This document shows positions 51,901 to 61,069 of a DNA stretch of 64,000 nucleotides, one piece after another. Made by a program: the position numbers and the translations under genes. How positions within the stretch are numbered: the stretch's first letter is position 1; each line of letters opens with the position of its first letter. The stretch covers positions 38,130,001 to 38,194,000 of the forward strand of contig OX419757.1 in assembly GCA_948567375.1 (NCBI GenBank), given 5' to 3'. A model generated the notes under the pieces. That model saw only the letters and a list, made by a program, of their open reading frames with translations. It was not told the origin of the DNA and did no database searches. This stretch comes from Lunularia cruciata (Eukaryota; Streptophyta; Marchantiopsida; Lunulariales; Lunulariaceae).

Positions 51901-53923
51901 TTGTATTCAGTATCCAACTTCACTTCGTGGGTGGCAGAGGTATCCAGACGCGGAGCCTTGTCAGAGTACATCCTCAATGTAGGCAATCTTTCCGGGCTGA
52001 CCTTCTTGTACACCCATACCTGCATCTCAATCAAAGTCCATCAAAGTCTGCATCTCATCCAAGTTCAACGTTAAGGATCTATGTTGTGCAACACACTATA
52101 TTCTGAACACCCATGCGTGTCTTTTCAGGATAGATCTGAAAGAAAACCTTTAAGATGGATCACTACTTCTGTCCTACAGTTTCCGAGATTCCAGCAACAT
52201 ATCTCTTTTATTAAACTGAACTGATCTCTCTATATCTAAACTCACACTGTCGGGTCAACACATTCAAATGTCACATAGGAGCGTTCAAACTGCACTGGAC
52301 GAATAACGAGCTGGAAAGTATGTCACTTAATCACCAAGCGACATGAAGAGAGGTGTGAAAACACATATGTCAACCTTGATAGTCATATTTGGAGTCAGCT
52401 CCATATCCCCCCGATAAAGAGTTGTGGGAGAGACTGATCTGATTTTCACAGCTCCAAGTAAAGTGGTGTAACTGTCCGCGAGTAAAAAATCTCCTTTAGT
52501 TTGCGACGCAAAACTTCTCAAAAGGTCTTGGTTCTCTTGAATGGCTGCGGATCCTAGTGTACGTTTCTGTCCTTTTAGTTGAATAACAACAGCATCCAGA
52601 CTTATGTTATTTAGTTGCAATTGTTTAGCAAGGATATCCACCTGCTCTGACTGGGTGCCTTCTTCAGGTTCCTTCACAGGACCTTCACAATCTGTCACAA
52701 GGTAAATGCGCTTATTACCTTTGGATCCTGGTCCTAACTTCTTCACAATCATGTCCATCCCCACTACAATAGCATCCATAACTGCGAGGATGTTAAGGAG
52801 TTGTAGATACTTTGAGTTTCAGAGAAGTTCTCTTTCGGAAACTTAAATTCAAATCTCGGGTAACGAACAATGCAGTAAACAGGTCAAACGGATACAGTCA
52901 CTCGTTCCAAATCCTTGAGGAAACTGGTCCACGGCCCGAGCCAAGGCATCTGACACGACCTCGATAGGTTGCGACACTACAATATTCTCGTAACCGCCTA
53001 GCTCCTGGCAAAGGTCATTCTCTGTCTCTGTGGAAGGACGACGAGAAAATTAGTGGAAACTACGGAATAACCATGAAATCTCCCTCAGCTTAACAGCTAG
53101 CTGGACTAGTAAATCTTTTGGTGTTTCTGGTTCGGACTCCTGATATTGTGGAATAAATCCACGTTCTAGCTGAGCTAAAAGCCAAAGAACTGAAGAACTA
53201 TTTCGTGCATTCTCGTCTACAACCTGCCAATCCGTACGTTCAGACGAATCATTGTGTTTAAGGAGGCCAGTCCACAAATTTGAAGTACTTGTGTTTAAAT
53301 TATTTTATGAAACTATTGAAGTTCAATGAAGGTATTGAAATTAGAGATGAGGTAAAATATAAGTATTATGTGGCCGAAACCCTTCACAGCCCAAGCACAA
53401 CGACGCAATTATCAGAGGGGCGCTCTACCTTGACGTGGTGAAAGCCAGCAGTTCGAACCTGATTATCGCTTTATATAAACAAAGTGATATGCATACCCCA
53501 ATCGAACGACCTCACTATATGCAGGGGCGAACATGCAACTCACTAATCTAAAATCCAAGTCGAGATTCTAAAGTAGGTCTTGGAGAGTCCAATCTTACCG
53601 TCGGCACCAAAGTATACTACTCCCACTTCATCAAACTTACTATGAACGATCTGCACAGCACCCGGTTTCTCGTCGGCATCAGAAAATCAGGACTTTCGCA
53701 CAATATTTTGCATTGATTGAAATGCCACATTCAGCTGAAATCCAACTTTAACAACCCAAAAACATTACCAGAATCCATGGATCCTTGCAGAGAATGCGTT
53801 TGGGTTACTATCACAGGTAGAATCCTTTACCTTCCTTTGCACTAGAGCGGAAATGGCCTTAGCTGCATATGCCAAGTGTGGATGCATGTTCGGTCCGATG
53901 TCTATCAAGAGAACCAAAGTTTC
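48972..53923 (-). CDS. KU80: Ku80, subunit of the Ku heterodimer (NHEJ DNA-end binding)
   Basis: Ku80 pairs with Ku70, rings broken DNA ends for end joining, and protects telomeres. Eleven GT-AG coding exons chain in phase: 53831-53923, 53599-53650, 52896-53027, 52375-52781, 51733-52019, 51346-51538, 50924-51130, 50170-50337, 49525-49881, 49186-49316, 48972-49017 (690 residues, close to the family length of about 680). Domains: vWA-like fold (TLVLLIDIGPNM, SKFDEVGVVYFGAD, AIVVGMDMIVKK), Ku core (VSPTTLYRGDMELTPNM, KVWVYKKV-type VWVYKKVSPERLPTL, RYGPQ-type YKYGPQYVPIS, HYYMKEANVFLP, KVAIVRCVWRAGQ, DLREFAFASL), helical C-terminal arm (VEDFEALLARRD, CLLALRRGCV, EFNTFLEDI). The short first exon with the ATG, expected upstream of 53923, was not found. 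The 51346 donor could be 51343. No disabling change was seen. Confidence 0.95.
53050..53277 (-). other. Open, protein-like segment inside a Ku80 intron
   Basis: This lies in the intron between exons 53599-53650 and 52896-53027. The minus-strand frame contains VVDENARNSSSVLWLLAQLERG and PETPKDLLVQLAVKLREI, with plausible coding composition and an AG (TTGGCAG) just before VVDEN. It matches nothing in Ku80, and the flanking exons join in phase without it. It may be a captured exon, an alternative exon or chance. I do not recognise it. Confidence 0.3.
53368..53430 (-). repeat. Plastid-like trnI-GAU fragment (exon 1 / intron start) in a Ku80 intron
   Basis: On the minus strand GGTAGAGCG, then CTGATAATTGCGTCGTTGTGC, TTGGGCTGTGAAGGG and GGCCACAT reproduce, with a few mismatches over about 60 bp, the plastid trnI-GAU 5' exon end and the start of its group II intron as I remember it. 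It cannot be a working tRNA: the 5' half is absent or diverged and no 3' exon follows. It is best read as an old nuclear plastid insertion, unless it is part of a dispersed repeat. Confidence 0.6.
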
Positions 53924-55560
53924 CTGCCAAAATATCAGTCCAGGACGATTGGTGAGAATGCAGGTAGGGACAACAGATTGTGTGCGTGATTCCAACACAG
54001 ACAAGCAGCACTACTGATCCGGTGAAAAGGTATTAAGTATGACAACAGTACAGACGATACCCTGTTTCTGCCAGGACTATGAACTTACGAACAACCTAAC
54101 CTTTTCATCTACTCCCGGACGTATTCCTGAATGCAAGACTTCTCACTACAAAATCATCGGCATCTTTCGTGTTGCTAAAACAAATTCGCAGTCCTTCAAT
54201 TTCTGTAACAATTTTTTCTTTTAAGCCTAAGTTCTTGCAAGAGAAAGCACTTAACAACTTCACTTTGAGGACTATTCAAAAGATGAAGGAATGGTGGCAG
54301 CGTCCATGCGTCCCGCAAAGCATTGTTAACGAACCTTCTCTCTTTTTGTCTTTTTTTACTAGATCACTTGATGAGACGCATAAGACTGAAATTGAGCTGA
54401 GGAAACGGGACAGTATCGACAGTTCTGGTAAGGAAAGGTCAGGTGGACGCTTGGCACAAACACCAAGCCGAGAATGGAACGAAATGGAGAATCACAACAA
54501 ACCTTGTTCCTAGCCATAATTGGAACCTGTCTCCGGCAGAAAGTTGAAGAGAACTTAATTTATTTCCTCAACTTTCACTGCTTCTCTCGGTTCCGAGTTC
54601 GCTTTCACCGCAGTACGGTAAAAACCAACCTTCAAACTTCCACACACGCTTCTTCCTACCTCCTAGAAACTCACCTGTACTCTGCAACAGCGGAAATTCA
54701 GCTACCAATGCTGAAGGTACCAAAACTGAAATGTCATCCAAATTCTTTACACGGGCTCCTCAATTCCCCACTCTATTGACAAGCTTCTCGAGCCTTAAAA
54801 CTCACTTCAGTGATCTTGAAGATGAGCTGCTAGAATCTTAGAAGTGAATGGCCCAACTGTTGATCATCCCACTTCCCTCAACACTTGAATACCAAATTAC
54901 AACCTCAATTCCACCTGACCAGCACAGTCAAATTTCGCGCCAGCTCTGCAATCAGAACGTGACTGTGTAGCTCCAACTTCGAATCCACTTTTTTCCAAGA
55001 CCACCCACAGTGCCGACTACCGTATATGTGGAAGAAGCGCCAAATTTCATACATCCCAGAAGAGGTCCGATTTCCATTCAACTTCTGTCTTCTCCTTGAA
55101 GCTGCTTTCCTGTACAACACAGTAGGGGATTCAGAAATAGATTCCACGGATGTCTATCCGGGGAAATAAGAAACTGCGTAACAACTTTTTTTAGCAGTGA
55201 ACGTCGTTTCGTAACCCACTGATGATGAACTAATAACTGAACTTCTCGAAATTTCCGATACGGGAGAATTAGAGTAACTTGCTTTCATCTAAAAGAATCA
55301 GGCTCTAGCTTAAGGATGTTTAGTTGTCCATAATGATATAAATAAATGTCAGGCTCTAGCTCATCGATGTGCCTTAAAAACATAAATGTTATGAAATATC
55401 AGATAAATAGTGACGTGGATAACAAAGTAGACTACCACGACCTGCACGAATTTATTTAAGAAATCAACGTTAACTGGCCTCACTGAAATGAAATGAAGGC
55501 CGGGCACCTTTCTTTAGATCCCCCGCCGCGGATTCTCTCCCGGTCTCGCAGAGGATAAAA
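53924..55560. other. Upstream region of Ku80, no gene recognised
   Basis: Should contain the Ku80 first coding exon, leader and promoter (minus strand). Open frames such as 54905-55147 (-) and 54474-54779 (+) have no recognisable domain. Confidence 0.4.
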
Positions 55561-55785
55561 TTCAAATCAGCTCATTTATTAACAGTCATATGTTAAATTA
55601 ATATTTCATAATAGATTTTGATATGATTATTTATTTTCTTTAATTATTTGTTGCATAAAACCTATTATTTCATTCGATTTTCATAATTTAAAAAAAATTA
55701 ATGTTTTGGGTTTTTTAAGTAAAATTATAAATTTTATTTTTAAAAATTTATAAAACCTCGTAATTTTATTTCTGAAACCCTTAGT
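55557..55785. other. Very AT-rich block of about 230 bp
   Basis: Runs of A and T such as TTTAAAAAAAATTAATG and AAATTTTATTTTTAAAAATTTATAAA dominate, in contrast to both flanks. It marks the boundary between the Ku80 upstream region and the retrotransposon-bearing right end. A matrix-attachment function is possible but not shown. Confidence 0.6.
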
Positions 55786-56099
55786 AGAGACTTTCAATTG
55801 CCAGATTTACAAAACTGCTACGATACTAGGATGAACACAAGTAATGAACTTAAATTGATTACGGCCGTTCCATTTCGGTTTGGACGGTAATTATTTTCAT
55901 ACGTGCTAATTTAATATTTAGACCATATAATCCCATGTGTCGTTATGGAACTTTTCACCAGCTTCTTTCTAGCTTTTCTTCGCTCGTATTAGCTTAAAAT
56001 TGGAAGAAGAAATCAAAACATTTGCATTGATCACTGAATCCGATATTCAAGTCAAAGAAACTACGGAGAAATTACTTTTATCAGTTTGCGAAAGAAGGA

Positions 56100-56282
56100 A
56101 GTAATCAGTTTGTATTACGATGTGCACGAGGAGTGGTTAGTGTGTCAAACCATCAACAAGAGGGAATGATTAATCTATCGAGCTATCTATAAGAGTACGA
56201 GAAGGAGTGATTAGTATGTCAAACTAACGACAGGAGGAGTGATTAGTCTCCCGAACTATACTCGCGAGTGATCAGTTTATGA
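56100..56282 (+). repeat. Imperfect tandem repeat around GAGTGATTAGT, about five units
   Basis: GAGGAGTGGTTAGTGTGTCAAAC, GGAATGATTAATCTATCGAGC, GGAGTGATTAGTATGTCAAAC, GGAGTGATTAGTCTCCCGAAC and GAGTGATCAGTTTATG follow one another with a period of about 34 bp. Non-coding, near the presumed left edge of the right-hand Gypsy. Confidence 0.75.
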
Positions 56283-57310
56283 AATGTGATAGGATCAAAC
56301 CGTTAGCACTAATTAAAGTTGTAAAGCTCCTCAATGTAATGTCTTCCATTCCTTCCTCTCTTGCTCCAAAGTCTACATCAACGCTATCCCTCATGTTCTA
56401 TACTCCTCCTCATACTCATGTTGTTATTGTCCCGCCGTTCGTAGTTCCGCATCTAGATGCTCGGACACTGGAGTTCCAGTGATGGTAGTTAGAGTTATTC
56501 TAGTAATTTCTCAGGGACTATTTTCCGACGGTTAGATTTCGTGTTCGGGGTACTGACTTCACGGTGGGGCCCACCGTCACTTTGCACCGTTTGCACCGTC
56601 GAGTGTGCCGTCAGTGGGACCGTTAGGGTTTCAGGGCTAGCTCGAGTCCAGGGGGTATAGTTTCGAAGTGAACTCCAGAGAGCTCACTTCTCTGATGTTG
56701 AGCCTTCGAGTTCCTGGCTATGGTGGACAGAGGTCGGCGAGCGTCACCTGGATTCTCTATGCTTGAGTGTGTGTGGCTTGACTGTAATCAGTGCCCAGTT
56801 GTTGGCAGTTTATGGAGTGACAGATCAAGTACTGATCTGAGTTGAGTTGAGTTGAGAATGTTAAGCAATCTGATTACATCAGAGAAGTGAAGTCAGGGGG
56901 AAATCGGGTGCAAGAACGTTGAGTGTTGGTGGTATCTCCAAGCTCGGTGGATCGTGGTAGCTCGATTCAAGTTCTGTGTTTCCCTAGTGTGCAGAAACTT
57001 GTTCAGTTGATGCAGATTTGGCAGTTAGGCAGACGGTGTGCGGAAGCGCTGGCCAAATTTTGAGCAAAGAAGGAGCAATTTTTGAGCAGTGTTGTGATTT
57101 TGAGCTTAGGAGGTGAAGGCAGGACCAATTTGCTGCGAGTTGGGCTCAGAAAGTGAAATTGAAGGTGGAGTTGGAAAGCTCTTCTCATGAAATTGTGATT
57201 TGGAAAAACCCGTTTTGTCAATTTGGCTCGAGTGGAAAGTTAGCGGGGGATTTGGCGGACACCCATCTTTAGGGTTTACGTCAGATTTTACGTCAGATTT
57301 TGGGCCAGAA

Positions 57311-57412
57311 TTGGAGGAGTTTCGCTGTTTGGCCAGATTTGGAGAAGTTTCGCTAGTTTGGAGGAGTTTCGCAGATTTGGAGAAGTTTCACCAATTTTGG
57401 AGGAGGTTCGAA
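57311..57412 (+). repeat. Short tandem repeats within the presumed LTR
   Basis: TTTGGAGAAGTTTCGC and TTTGGAGGAGTTTCGC alternate in about five imperfect copies with periods near 22 and 34 bp. Confidence 0.7.
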
Positions 57413-57588
57413 ATGGCAACAAGAAAGGCCTCATTTGGCTGTTAGAGGCTTCGAGGCATAGGGCTGTGGGCTATGAGAGGCTACGAAGGCCTAGAAGGGC
57501 CAGCAAGCCAGCTTGCTGGCGTGAGGCTAGCTAGTTTAGTGTAGATCTTGGTCATTGGTTGGCAAAATCTGCCTTTCTTGCTAGATTG

Positions 57589-57657
57589 TGCGCAACAAGG
57601 TTTGACCCCTAGATCTCTTGTTCCTAGACTGGTGCCCTAGCCAACTGGTCCACCCTC
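57589..57657 (-). repeat. tRNA-like segment within the presumed LTR
   Basis: On the minus strand GTGGACCAGTTGGCTAGGGC resembles a D-arm/A-box and AGGGGTCAAACCTTG a T-arm/B-box, with about 35 nt between, as in tRNA genes. A proper acceptor stem and anticodon arm cannot be folded by eye. It is more likely a tRNA-derived relic (SINE head) than a gene. Confidence 0.3.
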
Positions 57658-57791
57658 ACTTGTTGTCATAGTGACTGTGCCATTGTTATCTATACACATG
57701 TAGCTTTGGCTAGGAGAGGCAGTTTGATCCCATTCTTTGTGATCCTGGTAGCTTAGGACTTAGATACGAACTACTCTTATGTCAAATGCCA

Positions 57792-58198
57792 AATGGTGGC
57801 AGAGTCAGTCCCGTGTTGTGTTATGAGATGAAGGGTTTTCGTTTAGATTTCTTGTGATTGGATCCCCTCCATTCTCTGCTTCCTGTTTGTGCACCACGTT
57901 TGTGTGAGGTGCCTTGACTTTTGAGCGTTGGTGCTCTGGTGTGCTCTCGGTGGTGAGGCTGGAGTGATGACCAGTCAGACTACCTTTGTTTCTCTCCGGT
58001 GAGGCAGGAAGTGATGACCTGCAGACCGTGAGAGTGCGTGTTATGATGGCAGGTTACAGGTTGCCCTTCCCCTAGTGTAGTTATCTCGGTTAGAGTTACA
58101 TTAGTGGGTGGTGTCTAGTTGGTGTTGGCACTTGGTGGGGCACTTGCAGTTGCGACTTGCGGTTGCAGTTGGTGGTTCGGGTTTGCTGTTGCAGTTAC
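57792..58198 (+). other. Primer-binding site candidate and gag leader
   Basis: TGGTGGCAGAGTC at 57794 resembles the TGGTATCAGAGC site, complementary to the initiator tRNA-Met 3' end, that many plant Gypsy elements use. It differs at two or three positions. The following 400 nt have no gene and lead to the gag ATG at 58199. Confidence 0.4.
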
Positions 58199-59200
58199 AT
58201 GGTCACGACGGAGTTCTTTGGAGATTCCAGAGGAGTTAGCCCTACAGTACGCAGTGGGTTTACTCGGAGTGGTGCTCGGTATCAGCCTGTATCTCAGGTC
58301 CCAGTGAGGGAGGAGATTGACTCTGAGTTGGAGTTCGACACAGGAGCTGATTCAGTTGAGAGTGCACTTGGTGTGTCCGCACCGTTGTTGTGGGACATGG
58401 ACAAGATTTATGGGGCCTCCAAAGACCCTAGGCGTTACTCTGGTACAGTGGGTACTATTGAGTTGGATGATTTCATCCATGAGTTCGATAGTTGGTGTGA
58501 TCTGCAGCAGATGCGGAACCCGACTTTGTTCACACCCTTCATGGCATGGAAGGGGTTGTTTCAGCACTTGGAGGGTCCACCGATGGATGACTACCATGAG
58601 TTCAAGAGAGCTCATTTGGAGGAGATTGAGTTATGGAGACAATATTGGTCTCCATACTATGTCTCCATCACTTCAGGTTCGGTGGCCAGGAGTAGGTCGG
58701 CTGTACCTACGAGTTCTAGCTCGAGTAGTGTTGGTGGAGCTAGTGGAGGTGCACTAGCTGGAGATAGTGCTACTACGAGTGGAGGTACCGCTGTAGGAGG
58801 TGGTGTGGTACCGAGGTTTAACCCCATGGTTGAGTTCTTCCTATGTTTGAGGCAGAACTACCAGGGAGTGCAGACTGACAAGTTGAGGAGCTTGCAGGAG
58901 TTCCAGCGGAAGGCTGGAGAGAGCCTACGCGAGGCATACACTCGCATGAGGCGGCTGATCAGTTTCACTCAGGGAGTTACTGAGGCCCAGGCAGTCCAGT
59001 TTTGGTATGGGATACTGGACAAGGAGTTGCGACGTAGAGTTCGTGATGCTACGTTGTTGCAGGCTACTTTGCCCACTTTGGCAGTAGTCTTTGGTTTGGC
59101 TGAGCGTATTGAGCTCAACATGGTGGAGGAGAGAGTGGTGACATCTGGATTTGGTAGGGAGACCTCATCCACGGTTGTGACTTCTTCTAGAGTGCAGTAG
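58199..59200 (+). CDS. Gag (capsid region) of element B
   Basis: The first ATG gives MVTTEFFGDSRG. A Gag capsid-like part with FIHEFDSWCDLQQM, FMAWKGLFQHLEG and, after a Ser/Gly/Ala-rich linker (about residues 160-205), FFLCLRQNYQGVQTDKLRSL and EAYTRMRRLISF..GVTEAQAVQFWYGIL matches the retrotransposon Gag fold, which builds the virus-like particle. The segment ends at a TAG (59198), but the same frame continues, with a TGA at 59225, into the zinc knuckles. The stops therefore look like damage and not a natural end. Confidence 0.85.
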   Translation: MVTTEFFGDSRGVSPTVRSGFTRSGARYQPVSQVPVREEIDSELEFDTGADSVESALGVSAPLLWDMDKIYGASKDPRRYSGTVGTIELDDFIHEFDSWCDLQQMRNPTLFTPFMAWKGLFQHLEGPPMDDYHEFKRAHLEEIELWRQYWSPYYVSITSGSVARSRSAVPTSSSSSSVGGASGGALAGDSATTSGGTAVGGGVVPRFNPMVEFFLCLRQNYQGVQTDKLRSLQEFQRKAGESLREAYTRMRRLISFTQGVTEAQAVQFWYGILDKELRRRVRDATLLQATLPTLAVVFGLAERIELNMVEERVVTSGFGRETSSTVVTSSRVQ

Positions 59201-59227
59201 AGTGCACCACGCCCAGTTGGTTTTTGA

Positions 59228-60295
59228 GGACAGGGTGGACAGCCCAGATCCTATGGAGCGAGTGGAGGGCCTAGTGGAGTTAGACCCTTACCCTCATTTT
59301 CGGGTCAGCAGCAGCCAGTGAGTGGTGGTGTTGCTTGTTGGACTTGTGGTGGACCTCACCATAGGAGAGAGTGTACTCAGGGCAGCGGACCCGATACCTC
59401 TGGTGCATCACAGCCAGCACAAAGGCAGTGTGAGCACTGCCATAGATTTGGTCATACTAGTGACCGGTGTTTTGACCTACACCCGGAGTTACGGAGTGGT
59501 AGGACTGCTATGACAGGTAGTAGAGGAGCTCCAGTTCATGGAGGACGAGGTAGTAGAGGTGGTGGTAGAGGATCTACACCTAGTAGGGGTGCAGTACCTG
59601 CCCTTACTTCTGACACAGCTATGGCTACTCGGATTGAGCAGTTGGAGCAGAGATTGGCTAGTATGGCTATTGCTCAGAGGAGATCAGATTCGGGTGCTCA
59701 GGCTTCCACCTCATATGCTGGTGATAGAGATGCTTTGGACTTCATGTGCGGAGCAGCACAGGTGGATGCATCTGCAACAGTGACTAGGAGTGCAGTACGT
59801 GCTCCAGAGCCTAGAGGAGCATCAGTGGAGTTGGACCCACAGAGAGGAGAGGTTGGGAGACAGGTCAGATTTCCCCAGTCTTTCACGCTATCTGAGGCAT
59901 TGCAGACAACATCCATGGTTCCTAGACGTCCCAGTGCAGGTGTGGTAGGTGGTGATGGAGTACCTGATGGAGTACCTACTAGTCAGCCACCTGCTACTAC
60001 ACAGAATGAGTCTAGCATGATGTTGGGGGCGGCTCAGCTGATTATGCGGCATCCTTTATTTTCAGCCAGTGACATGTTTACATTGGGAGTGGACCCAGCC
60101 CCAGTGTTCCGGTTGGCTGCCACGTTGTGTGAGAGTAGGGATGGTGCAATTCCTACTACTAGAGCAGAGGTGGTTGGTAGTGGAGCTGACTTGGTTGAGG
60201 AGCATGGGATCCGTTCAGCGACCAGTGGTTTATGGCAGGCAGCAGCCGCTAGACTGGAGGAGTTGCCAGCTAGACCGGCCTTTGAGAGAGCGTAG
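59228..60295 (+). CDS. Nucleocapsid (zinc knuckles) and linker of element B
   Basis: Two knuckles follow each other at 59336-59470. The first is CWTCGGPHHRREC, spacing CX2CX3HX4C, one residue shorter than the rule. The second is CEHCHRFGHTSDRC, a canonical CX2CX4HX4C. They bind nucleic acid during packaging. An Arg/Gly-rich patch (GGRGSRGGGRGS) follows, then a predicted coiled-coil start (RIEQLEQRLASM) and a low-complexity linker of about 200 residues to the TAG at 60293. Confidence 0.85.
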   Translation, partial: GQGGQPRSYGASGGPSGVRPLPSFSGQQQPVSGGVACWTCGGPHHRRECTQGSGPDTSGASQPAQRQCEHCHRFGHTSDRCFDLHPELRSGRTAMTGSRGAPVHGGRGSRGGGRGSTPSRGAVPALTSDTAMATRIEQLEQRLASMAIAQRRSDSGAQASTSYAGDRDALDFMCGAAQVDASATVTRSAVRAPEPRGASVELDPQRGEVGRQVRFPQSFTLSEALQTTSMVPRRPSAGVVGGDGVPDGVPTSQPPATTQNESSMMLGAAQLIMRHPLFSASDMFTLGVDPAPVFRLAATLCESRDGAIPTTRAEVVGSGADLVEEHGIRSATSGLWQAAAARLEELPARPAFERA

Positions 60296-60760
60296 TTTAC
60301 ACCTGGTGTTGTCCTATTGGATAACCAGAGGGGGATCTTTCGTTTGGTGGGACCTTCAGGGAAGGTCTATACACCACAGAGAGTCTTGTTAGACTCTGGT
60401 GCGCAGCCCCTTATGTTGGGGAAGGCTGCAGTTGTTGGTCTGGAGTTACGGAAGACCGATGTGGAGAGGTGTCCATTTCAGATCCAGACATCTCTTGGTG
60501 GTGGTTCGACACAGTACATCACACGTGGAGAGCTTGTTGTCCAGGTTCAGCCTGGTCATCCGACTGATAGCTCGGTGGTGAGAGCTCAGGCTATTGCGAC
60601 GATAGCTGAGTCCTATGATGTGCTAGTTGGAGGAGCAGTGTTATACCCTATGGGTTTCAGTATTGACTATTGGGAGGAGACAGCCTCTTATAGACCTGGT
60701 TGGCAGTCTGGTGAGGGACGAGTATGTCGCCTACCAGTACGCTTCAATAGTGGCAGTCTT
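60296..60760 (+). CDS. Aspartic protease of element B
   Basis: RVLLDSGAQPLMLG carries the active-site D-S-G (Asp codon 60392-60394), followed by GLELRKT and, about 80 residues on, YDVLVGGAVLYPMGFSIDYW, equivalent to the ILGxxxL flap-end region of retroviral proteases. It processes the polyprotein. It shares an uninterrupted open segment with most of the methyltransferase. Confidence 0.85.
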
Positions 60761-61069
60761 GGCTCACTACAGTCCAGGACCATGGCAGCATCAGTTTTGG
60801 CTTTCAGCGGTGTAGTTACTTGGCCTGGTGACTTGTTGGAGGGGAACGCCCATGCAGAGGATACTCCAGTACCAGAGGAGATCACTCGGCTATGGAGTAC
60901 AAGTGGGATTGTTCCATCCACCTTGGATGTTCCATTGTGGAGTTCAGAGGAGGCATTGCAACAGCATGCAGATCAGTTGGTGCAGCAAGCTTGGAGTGGA
61001 GCCTTCCTACCATCAGGGGATGAGTGTGAGGATGAGCCTCCAGAGGCGATTGCTTTGACACCTTTGGAT

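Larger units (their letters stand above)
56480..57791 (+). repeat. Probable 5' LTR of the methyltransferase-bearing Gypsy (left edge uncertain)
   Basis: The right edge is set by ATGCCA at 57786-57791, followed after AA by a primer-site-like TGGTGGCAGAG. The second LTR lies beyond the window, so identity and left edge cannot be tested. The stretch includes small tandem repeats of GGAGGAGTTTCGC / GGAGAAGTTTC (57311-57411) and a tRNA-like segment (57589-57657). Confidence 0.35.

Noticed and set aside
53401-53470. Functional tRNA gene near 53.4 kb
   Set aside because: Although GTTCGAA and GGTAGAGCG motifs occur, they are in opposite or wrong arrangement and no cloverleaf forms; it fits a plastid trnI fragment.
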